Program-made: the position numbers and the translations under genes
The notes under the pieces: generated by a model
What the model was told of the DNA's origin: nothing
Databases searched by the model: none
The model's input: the letters and a program-made list of their open reading frames with translations, nothing else
DNA from: Syncephalastrum monosporum B8922
Lineage: Eukaryota > Mucoromycota > Mucoromycetes > Mucorales > Syncephalastraceae
Assembly (NCBI GenBank): GCA_000697355.1
Contig: JNEN01000777.1
Coordinates: forward strand, 62,001-126,000
Reading direction: 5' to 3'
DNA: 64,000 nucleotides
Shown here: in pieces, positions 56,956 through 64,000 of the stretch
Numbering within the stretch: the first letter of the stretch is position 1
Layout: every line of letters starts with the position of its first letter

Positions 56956-57699
56956 CTAGGTGTTTCTGGTGTAGTGCTCATGAGCCAACGAGTGGAGCTG
57001 AGGAGGGTAAGGCGAGGGGATTTCGGACCGGCCGGGTCTGGAGATCGGTGCGCGCAGAAACACGGTTTCGCAGGTGTTGTAGTTGACCTCGAGGTACTCG
57101 GGCACAAACAAGAAGGGCTGCGAGAACGGCTTGGGCTTGAACGAAAGCTCGGTGCCCTTTTCGCCCTTTAGCATTTCAATTGCTTGAGGATCCACAGAAA
57201 TAATGTCGCCGTCGCGGACAGAGTGCGAAGGGAAGGCCAACTAAGTGCGTCCAACATAACATAAGATAAGATATACAGCCACACGATACTATCATGCTGG
57301 GTCTATTACCTTCTTGCCGTTCACCTTGACCTTGCCGTGAACACACAGCTGACGGGCAGCGTAAATGGAGGAGCAAAAGTTGGAACGGAAGACAATAAAG
57401 TCAAGACGACGCTCCATAGCAGCGTAGGTCAAGACCTGGACAGGAGGATGGGGGAGACGTTCCGAGCCGGCATTGACAGTAGGGAGCTTAGAACTGAAGT
57501 ACTTGTTCTTGAATTGACGTTCGGTAATGTCGTCGCCGTGGTAACCACGGGTCTCGCGCTTCGCCAGCCACCGCTGCTGGAAGAGCGTCTTAGTGTTCAG
57601 GTTGGGAATCTCTTTTGTTGCCATGTTGTAGAGGTTGTATTTGTTCCACGACATGCGACCCAATTTGCGGGTCAACGAGTAGATCGGTTTCCGTCCCAT
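56956..57699 (-). CDS. Mitochondrial small-subunit ribosomal protein uS4m (Nam9-like)
   Basis: Core protein of the mitochondrial small ribosomal subunit that binds 12S/15S-type rRNA early in assembly. Two exons: 57699-57310 and 57240-56956, giving 224 aa. The N-terminus is MGRKPIYSLTRKLGRMSWNK. The S4 RNA-binding region has RRLDFIVFRSNFCSSIYAAR, QLCVHGKVKVNGKKLAFPSH and SVRDGDIISVDPQ; the central QLCVHGKVKVNGKK matches the S4 domain pattern Q-L-V-x-H-G-x-x-x-V-N-G. The C-terminal extension (FLFVPEYLEVNYNTCETVFL) is typical of fungal Nam9. A start further upstream (57780) is open, but its sequence is unlike the family. It is convergent with EFG1 by 225 bp. Confidence 0.93.
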
Positions 57700-58287
57700 G
57701 CTTGAACACAAAGAAAAAGGTGAAGCTGTTGACAGGCACCTCTTTTTTTTTCTTTGATAGCTTTGTCTGACCCCTCCCACCCCGAATGATATTGACAGTC
57801 ACGTTTTTGACATTCTGTCTTGCCCAATGCATCCCGTCCATTCAACCTTGGATATTGATGAAATTTATTACATTTACTTTAATAGCTTTTATTCTCGGAT
57901 AGCCGTCGTAGTTTTATGTATATATCACTACTTGGAAATCATCCCGATGTGCGTCTGGACAGAGCTGTACCGTTTAATGTGTTATTTGCAAGGAGATACC
58001 AGACCAGACAGAAGTCTGACTTGTTGCGAGTCATCAGCGCCATCATCCCAACTGAATTAATCGATGGAAGGGATTATCAGAGAAATAATAAAAAAAGAGC
58101 AGTGTTTCTTTTCCATGTATACAGTATATAAATGATATTGGTTCGACCCTTGTTTCGATAGAACTTGACAGGGTGGAACACGCCACTTTTTTTTTCTTCC
58201 AAAATTGGCGCAGAGAAAAAGGCAAGAAAAAAAATCCGCCCCCCCCTAATTTCCTGCAACTCTTTTTTTTTTTTTTTTTCTGACTCC
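57700..58287. other. Intergenic between divergent uS4m and TPA1
   Basis: 588 bp holding both promoters. The final ~60 bases before the hydroxylase start are a T-rich leader (a 19-T run at 58262-58280). No gene is seen. Confidence 0.6.
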
Positions 58288-59892
58288 ATGACACCCGCTC
58301 CTGCCATGGCAAAGCGTCCAGCCGAGGACGAGCCGTCTGCCAAGCGACAAAAGGTGGAGTCGGTCCAGTCCAAGTTTTATGAAGGTCTCTTTGACGACGC
58401 CAACCAAGAAACGCTGAGAAAGACGTTTGCCGAGTCGAAGCCTTACTTGCACTGCAAGATTGACAAGCTCATTAACAACGATCTCCTTGAACGCGTGCGC
58501 AAGGAGATCTTTGACAATCTCCACTTCACGGTCAAAGAGACGGATATCTACAAGGTGCATCAGACCGGTGACCTGGACGCACTGTACTCGCAAGAGTTCC
58601 GCGACTTTATTGCGGCCGTCACCGACTCGGGCCCGCTGTCGGGCACCAAGACAGACATGAGCATCAACAGCTACTACCAGGGCTGCCACCTGCTCAACCA
58701 CGACGACGTGATCGGGACGCGCCGCGTGTCGTACATTCTGTACCTCGTCGACCCCTGGGAGCCCAAGGACGGCGGCGCCCTCGAGTTGTACCCCGTCGTT
58801 GAGAAGGGCATCCCCGCCAACGAGCCCACGGTCATCATCCCGCCCCAGTGGAACCAGTTTGTCATGTTCACCGTGCAGCCCGGCCACTCGTTCCATTCCG
58901 TCGAAGAAGTCGTGGCCAACAAGGCGCGCCTGTCCATCTCGGGCTGGTTCCACGTGCCTCAGGAGGGCGAGCCGGGTTACGAGGAGGGCCAGGCCGTGCG
59001 TCGCCAGGACGAGGCCGCCCAGTCGTCGCTGCAGCAGCTCCAGGCCGACACCGATTCAAGCGACAAGTTCACGCGCTACACGCACACAGACGTCGATGAG
59101 GCCTTGACGGAAGAAGACATCCGGTCCCTCTCGGCCTGGATGAACCCACACTATCTCGACATGAAGATCCTGAAGCAGATGGCAGACAAGTTCTACGAAG
59201 AGTCGGCGGTGCAGCTCAAGGAGATTGTCAACCCAGAGCTGGCCGAGGCGCTGCGGATAGCCACGACCGATGCCGATCGGGCGCTGCAAAAGGGCGACGA
59301 GATGCCGCCCCACGGCTCCGGTGTCGGCCAGGGCTGGACCACCCACGGACCGCCCCACCGGTGCCGCTACCTTGTCGCGGACAGCGACGCGAGCGAGTCG
59401 AGCAAGCTCTTGCGAAGCCTGCAAGGTCACCTCGAGAGCGACGCGTTCCGGCGCTGGCTGGCCATCGTGGGCGGCCTGGAGCCGCAAGGATACCGCGGCG
59501 AGGCTCGCCGGTTCCGCCCCGGCCACGACTACACGCTCGCGACGACCAACACACGCGGCCAGGGCGTGCTGGACGTGACGCTGTGCCTGGCGCCTGCCGC
59601 GGGTGCGGAAGAGCGCGAGCTGTGGGACAATGGCGAAGTCGGTGGCTACGAGTGCTACATGGCCCCGCACGACGACGAGGAAGATCCGGCGACGTACAAG
59701 GCTGCGGACGAGGACGGTGCGCTGTTGACGCTGACCGCGGGCTGGAACGAGCTCTCGTTGGTGCTGCGTGATGAGGGCGTGATGCGCTTCACAAAGTATG
59801 TCAGCACACGGGCACCAGGATCACGGTGGGATCTGGCGTATGAATACGATCTGCCCGAAGAAGACGACGAGGAAGAAGACAAGGCAGAATAG
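58288..59892 (+). CDS. TPA1: Prolyl 3-/4-hydroxylase, Tpa1/Ofd1/OGFOD1 family
   Basis: 2-oxoglutarate and iron-dependent oxygenase. Family members hydroxylate a proline of ribosomal protein uS12 (Rps23) and affect translation termination; fission-yeast Ofd1 also senses oxygen through Sre1N. Single exon, 534 aa. The N-terminus has a likely nuclear signal (KRPAEDEPSAKRQKVE). The double-stranded beta-helix domain has the HxD iron ligands in CHLLNHDDVIGTRR (about H138, D140), the distal His in GHSFHSVEEV (about H203), and the 2-oxoglutarate Arg in ARLSISGWFHVP (about R214). A C-terminal second, non-catalytic oxygenase-like domain follows from about 300 to the end, as in Tpa1. The start at 58288 is the first ATG after the T-rich leader; a second ATG at 58306 is close. 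Confidence 0.95.
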   Translation: MTPAPAMAKRPAEDEPSAKRQKVESVQSKFYEGLFDDANQETLRKTFAESKPYLHCKIDKLINNDLLERVRKEIFDNLHFTVKETDIYKVHQTGDLDALYSQEFRDFIAAVTDSGPLSGTKTDMSINSYYQGCHLLNHDDVIGTRRVSYILYLVDPWEPKDGGALELYPVVEKGIPANEPTVIIPPQWNQFVMFTVQPGHSFHSVEEVVANKARLSISGWFHVPQEGEPGYEEGQAVRRQDEAAQSSLQQLQADTDSSDKFTRYTHTDVDEALTEEDIRSLSAWMNPHYLDMKILKQMADKFYEESAVQLKEIVNPELAEALRIATTDADRALQKGDEMPPHGSGVGQGWTTHGPPHRCRYLVADSDASESSKLLRSLQGHLESDAFRRWLAIVGGLEPQGYRGEARRFRPGHDYTLATTNTRGQGVLDVTLCLAPAAGAEERELWDNGEVGGYECYMAPHDDEEDPATYKAADEDGALLTLTAGWNELSLVLRDEGVMRFTKYVSTRAPGSRWDLAYEYDLPEEDDEEEDKAE

Positions 59893-60003
59893 ATCAACGA
59901 TAAAAAGAAAAAAAAAAAAAGGGAAAAAAAAGGGAAGCAGCTCTATGTATTTTATATTACTAGCATTTTCGCTCTATGGTTATCCATGACAGGACGGAAG
60001 ACG

Positions 60004-60795
60004 CTAGTGCTTGAAGTAAGCGTCTGCATCCAGATAGGAGGCGAGACCACCCACATCGATGCGGCCAGCGACGGGATGGGTAGCAATCTTGACCCGCGGG
60101 TATAAATAAGCCAGCAGCTTACCAGTCGCATCGTATTCCTCCTTGGCAGCGTCCTTGTACGCGTCGACAAATGCATGAATGTGCGGCACCGTCGAAGCCG
60201 CAAACCAATAGAAACAGGGGCATGCCAGGCGGGAAGGCGTCGCGTCCGGGCTGGGCTTCTCGAGGAAGTGTGTGATGTACCCTTCGCTGTCCACCTCGAG
60301 AATACCAAACTTGTGTACCTCGTCGTCCCGGACCGTGTATGTCGTCACCGCCGCATCCTGCCCTGACGCACGCGCCAGGAACGCGGGCAGCTGGAAGTCG
60401 TTGAGAAACAGCGTGTCGCCTCCCACGACCAGCACCGGCTCGTCTTGGAAGCCAAAGTGGCGAATGGCGAAGCTCATGTCCGGGACGGCCCCCAGACGGT
60501 CTTCGTTGCTGGTCGTGCCGTCACTGACGACGTGGTCCCCGGCAATCCCGTTGCGCTCGGACCAGGCTTTGAAGGCCTCATAGCTGACGGCATTGCAGAC
60601 GACAAAGACGTCTTGCTTGTCAAAGAGCTCGAGCCAGTGCGTGATGAGGGCATCGCGGCCGCCGAGAGGAAGCAGGGCTTTGGGTATGCCGAGCAGGTGC
60701 TGATGGTCGGGCGAGGCAGACAGATCCCGCTGGAGTCGCGTGCCGTAGCCGGCGCCGAGAATAAGTACTATCGGCTTGTTGAATACGCGATCCAC
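60004..60795 (-). CDS. Nucleotidyltransferase (NTP_transferase family, sugar-phosphate type)
   Basis: Predicted to transfer a nucleotide to a sugar phosphate. Single exon, 263 aa. The N-terminal signature LILGAGYGTRL (G-x-G-x-R) is followed by LLGIPKALLPLGGRDAL, a kept Lys-Pro-type block; VLVVGGDTLF matches the metal-binding Asp loop, and FLEKPSP is the sugar-site motif of glucose-1-phosphate nucleotidyltransferases. It lacks the left-handed beta-helix of GDP-mannose or ADP-glucose pyrophosphorylases, so the product is unclear. Spacing to the convergent TPA1 stop is 111 bp. Confidence 0.88.
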   Translation of the reverse strand: MDRVFNKPIVLILGAGYGTRLQRDLSASPDHQHLLGIPKALLPLGGRDALITHWLELFDKQDVFVVCNAVSYEAFKAWSERNGIAGDHVVSDGTTSNEDRLGAVPDMSFAIRHFGFQDEPVLVVGGDTLFLNDFQLPAFLARASGQDAAVTTYTVRDDEVHKFGILEVDSEGYITHFLEKPSPDATPSRLACPCFYWFAASTVPHIHAFVDAYKDAAKEEYDATGKLLAYLYPRVKIATHPVAGRIDVGGLASYLDADAYFKH

Positions 60796-61400
60796 ATGAT
60801 AAGCTGTATTTACCCTTCATCTCGATCTATATGTATATATGACAGACAGGTTGTGGAACAAACTCATCTTCCCACTTTCTGAATATATTAGCTGGGACCC
60901 CTCGGGTTCAAAATCCCCCGAGAAAAATCCCGAGATTAGAGTTCGAGTCCATCTACAACGCAGCACCCTCCTCAGCACGTTCCATTCATCGTGAAGGTTG
61001 TCAAATGTCAGAATAGCTAGCTATTTATGGGCTGATTTCCAGTCTATCGTGACTCGGCTTGGTCAGAGCTCATAGCGCGCCATAGAAGTATCCAACGTGC
61101 CTTGCGGGCATGCAACTAGCATCCAACAGCGTTTCCTGCTAGTCTATCCGCAAGTAACATAGGTACCACGACGTACTATGAGCAGAGAAATAAGCATGCC
61201 ACTTACATCGAACGTAGCAGTGAAAACGAAACAGTGCAAATAGGCCTGATGGGTTTTACAAAATCACGAGATTATTACATACGTATCGCATAGGGGAGCA
61301 AGCGTGCTCAGAATGAAATGATAGAATGGTTATAGTACATTGGTGTATGAAAGGTATGGGTCTACGCTATCCCACAGTCTGCAAATCTCACACGCGTGCT
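60796..61400. other. Intergenic, with CTCGGG/CCCGAG palindromic elements
   Basis: 605 bp with no gene. Near 60901-60936 CTCGGG is followed by two CCCGAG copies, able to form alternative small hairpins. A B-box-like AGTTCGAGTCC lies at 60940-60950, but no tRNA folds around it. Confidence 0.5.
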
Positions 61401-63584
61401 TCAAATCTTGTATGAGGACGTGGGCTGCAGAAAGTCCCAGGAGCGGCCCATGCGAGAGATGATCAGAAGCTTCTGGTTGACGTGAAGGTTCGGGTTCTCC
61501 AAGTCGCGCAGGTCCTCAAAGAAGAGCTCGCGGACCGAGTTGCGTTTAGGGAGTCGAAGCGCATACGTGCGTAGCAGGTGGACTTCGCACAGCAGAGTGC
61601 CCTGACCTTCGCAATCCAGCTGGGAGGTATCATTCAACGACAGGTCAAAAATACGCTCAATGCGTCTACGGATAGGGAGTGCATTAGAAATCTCACCATG
61701 GGAAGTCTGTTGTCTTTCTTTTTGTACCTCATGGTTTCACGAATGGGCTGTCCGACGCGGCCCACTTGGCGGCCCGTGCGCTGGCGATACAGATTTTTGA
61801 GCCAAGTGAAGGATGCCCAACTCAGTAGCATGGAGGGAGCGACGGCCAAGAAGGCAAAGTTAAGCTCGTTCGATTTCAGCAACTTGTCAAGGGCTGCCAT
61901 GGCCAGATCAACGTCCACCTTGGTCTTTTGCACCTGGATCAGGAGGGTCTGTATCAGGTCGCCCGTAATGGCATTCTTGAGTGGTCGCTACACACACATA
62001 TATATATACATCATGATGCAGATAAGTAACATATTTAAAGTTTCAGCGGATTCGCGTGTTACCTTGATTTCATTCTCGTATGCCTTCAGTACAACCGAGA
62101 GATCGCCGTCGCGCACCTTGAGCATGAGATTATCAACCTCGCCAGGCGAGAGCTGGTAGTGGTCATGCGCAAACTGAACAACCATGCGCTCGAGCGACTG
62201 TATCCATATATACACACATAGCCATTCAGTATAAGTCTCACGTACAGGCAATGGGGTGCGGGGAGGGGGGTTCAACGTACGTCAAGGTCGCTCTTGAGGC
62301 CTTCTTTGCTCAACACGCCCAGGCGCTGGTCCTTCATTCGAATGGTGTCCCAGACTCGACAGACGGGCTCCCAAACCCAATTGACGGCGAAATCCACAGC
62401 GGTATCGGCCAATTCACGCGCCCAGACCTGAATATCCTCCTTGTGTTTGAACAACACCTTAACGCCAGCGTCCGCAGCGACATACGCGAGCAAAGCAGGT
62501 ATCCAGTACCGTGTCCAAAGCGAAGGGGGCTTGTATGCAGCGTGCGTGTCATCCGACGCTTGCTGACATTCAGATAGCGCCTTGATGAGACCGTGTAACT
62601 CGAGCACGGCAGCCTTGGGAGACAGGATCATTTCTTCCGTGGGCTGGGAAAGCATCATTTCTAGGAGTAAGGAAATGAAACAAAAAGAGAAAGATCAGGA
62701 TCAAGTCGAGGTATCCGTTTCGGCGGATATTTACCGGCATTGTCAGCCGCCATATTCGAGTCGCTGAGGACCCACTTCATGAAGTAGAGACACTGGCACG
62801 ACTGTTGAATCAGGTCGTCGTGCTCGCCGAAATTGGGTGATTTTTTCATCAAAAGACCGAGACGCGTCGCTTGCTCTTTACGGAAACGCTCCAGCATTTT
62901 CTTTTTGTGACCCACTTCCTGGTGGATCATGTCAGCCACCCGGAGCTGACGTCGTGCGGTGGGGAATACGCTGGTGAGAATGTGCTCGGACGAGCGGAGG
63001 AGCGTGCCCAGGCCGAGATGGGTCGTTTTCATGCGATGGACGGTGCTCGTGGCCAAAGCGACGGATCGAGCCGGAAGCGCTAAGAATGGGTTCGGGCGTA
63101 TGAGGCAATGACATCAAATATACGTGCGCTGTTTGCACACACACACACACACGTTGCGTTTGCACTTACTCGAGGCAAAGTAGTAAGCCTCGTAACGGGT
63201 GCTGCCGTAGATACTGTTCCAGTATTCAATGGACTGGGACAGCGGCAGCGTCGAGTTGAGCAGGGTGTGCAGCAGCGTGCCGTACACCGCGACCGTGCAC
63301 TTGGCGAGAAACAGCCAGTCAAGCGTCGTGCTCTCCTCCGCGCCAACCACTTCCACGTACTGCTCGAGCAGCGCCTGCACTGTCCCGAGATTAGGCAGCT
63401 GGGATTGCGAATGAAGGTCAATGGAGCGAGTCGCGATGGTCAAGTACGCGGCCTTGTCACCGCTCTCGACCGCGGCCTCGGTCGTCGTGACGTCGCTGCT
63501 CTCGCTGGGCGGGCTGCTGACGCGAAGCGCTGTGGTCAGGTCGGTGTCGAGGCGAGAAATATGGTCGTTCACAAAAGTAGACAT
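61401..63584 (-). CDS. NCA2: Nca2-like mitochondrial protein (nuclear control of ATP synthase)
   Basis: Mitochondrial membrane protein; yeast Nca2 with Nca3 influences expression of mitochondrial ATP synthase subunits 6 and 8. Six exons: 63584-63170, 63079-62735, 62660-62281, 62197-62063, 61987-61728 and 61665-61401, giving 599 aa (yeast 616). Family blocks include YWNSIYGSTRYEAYYFAS, PPSLWTRYWIPALLAYVAAD, WVWEPVCRVWDTIRMKD, SLERMVVQFAHDHYQLSPGE, RPLKNAITGDLIQTLLIQVQ and KVDVDLAMAALDKLLKSNEL, with NFAFLAVAPSMLLSWASFTW as a second membrane span. The C-terminus contains LLLRTYALRLP-type and MGRSWDFLQP blocks. All exon joins keep frame. It is divergent from the phosphoacetylglucosamine mutase gene. 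Confidence 0.93.
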
Positions 63585-63853
63585 AGAGACATAAAAAACA
63601 CAAGAGGAAGAGAGGCGACAACAAATCGCTTTTGTGTTGTCCCCACTGCTGCATGTTTTTTCCTTCGCGTTTTTCGTGCCGGGTCGGCCCTTCAACGGGC
63701 GGGCGGGGCGGCGGGGCGTGAGGCCTCTGCACGGTTCTGGATGCTTTGATCTCCCTCCTCCTGCGGCTCCTGCTTCCTTCTTTTCTCTCTTTTTCCTCTC
63801 GCTCTTTTCCTGACCCTTCCATCTTCCGCTCTTCACCTCCCATCCCGTTCGAC
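63585..63853. promoter_or_regulatory. Divergent promoter of NCA2 and PGM3
   Basis: 269 bp between start codons. It has a GC-rich GGGCGGGCGGGGCGGCGGGG block near 63699-63717 and a CT-rich half (63750-63850). No protein-coding role is supported, though frames extend into it. Confidence 0.55.
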
Positions 63854-64000
63854 ATGACCATGACTTTTGATTTGCAAGCCATTCAGGACAACATTATCCC
63901 CCACAGCCAGCCCGGCTACACTTACGCCTACGGCACCGCCGGTTTCCGTACAAAGTATGTAACTGGCATGACTTTGACGCGCCATGCCGCCCATCTGACA
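63854..64000 (+). CDS. Phosphoacetylglucosamine mutase, first exon (cut by window end)
   Basis: Converts GlcNAc-6-phosphate to GlcNAc-1-phosphate in UDP-GlcNAc synthesis, which feeds chitin and glycan assembly. Only exon 1 (63854-63954) is visible, followed by a GTATGT donor and intron to the window end. The encoded 33 residues include YAYGTAGFRTK, the phosphohexomutase N-terminal signature that in this position and form is typical of the PGM3/Pcm1/AGM1 branch. The catalytic serine loop lies outside the window, so the call rests on this motif alone. Confidence 0.75.
   Translation, partial: MTMTFDLQAIQDNIIPHSQPGYTYAYGTAGFRTKYVTGMTLTRHAAHLT

Noticed and set aside
60885..60965. Possible second tRNA or tRNA-derived SINE (B-box-like AGTTCGAGTCC)
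   Set aside because: The T-stem pairs at only one position and no acceptor or anticodon stem can be drawn.
1..64000. CRISPR arrays, prokaryotic operons or phage genes
   Set aside because: None seen; gene structure is that of a fungal nuclear genome.

Overview
This window is nuclear DNA of a fungus. It carries chitin synthase, the chitin-precursor enzyme phosphoacetylglucosamine mutase, fungal mitochondrial genes (NCA2, PAM16, uS4m), and genes split by many short introns (about 45-105 nt) with GTAAGT/GTACGT-type donors. Rac1 and UXT are present, and both are missing from budding yeast. Together with polyQ/polyP-rich proteins, CT-rich promoters and GC-rich coding exons in AT-richer spacers, this suggests an early-diverging filamentous fungus, most likely Mucoromycota. 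The taxon is my inference and was not tested by any search. Exon limits were worked out by hand from splice sites, reading frame and family motifs; every multi-exon model listed closes in frame except the relics flagged as such.

Layout. 1-2133: 3' part of a class I-III type chitin synthase. 5.2-10.9 kb: an SH3-RasGEF protein and a disordered RGG/Trp-motif protein. 12.7-13.9 kb: a single-pass membrane protein ending in a PPxY motif. 16.1-21.5 kb: Rac1, a pyrimidine 5'-nucleotidase (cN-III family) and a Lec1/Ypr097w-like PX protein. 21.5-25.3 kb: a gene-poor stretch with a 69-nt A run and a tRNA-Leu(CAG). 25.3-33.2 kb: prolidase, a short Mei2-like RNA-binding protein and a UPF0324 (YeiH-type) membrane protein. 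34.0-37.0 kb: PAM16 and SSZ1. 37.9-45.7 kb: a Tea1-like kelch/coiled-coil polarity protein, SEN2, a SAM methyltransferase and eIF3j. 45.7-53.9 kb: a gene desert holding a broken Merlin/ISXO2-type transposase, a 115-bp tandem repeat and a pair of ~230-bp inverted repeats. 53.9-64.0 kb: a dense cluster with an unknown small protein, UXT, EFG1, uS4m, TPA1/OFD1-type hydroxylase, a sugar nucleotidyltransferase, NCA2 and the first exon of phosphoacetylglucosamine mutase.

Themes. Several neighbours serve translation and ribosome biogenesis (SSZ1, eIF3j, EFG1, uS4m, TPA1, SEN2), polarity and small-GTPase signalling (RasGEF, Rac1, the kelch protein), or mitochondria (PAM16, NCA2, uS4m). As usual in fungi they do not form operons. 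Tight divergent pairs (UXT/EFG1, 80 bp; kelch protein/SEN2, 163 bp; NCA2/PGM3, 269 bp) probably share promoters. I found no clearly new multi-gene system. The most unusual items are probable GC-AG introns, the dead Merlin transposase, the Mei2-like protein that lacks the N-terminal RRMs, the PPxY membrane protein, the Trp/RGG protein, and the inverted-repeat island.
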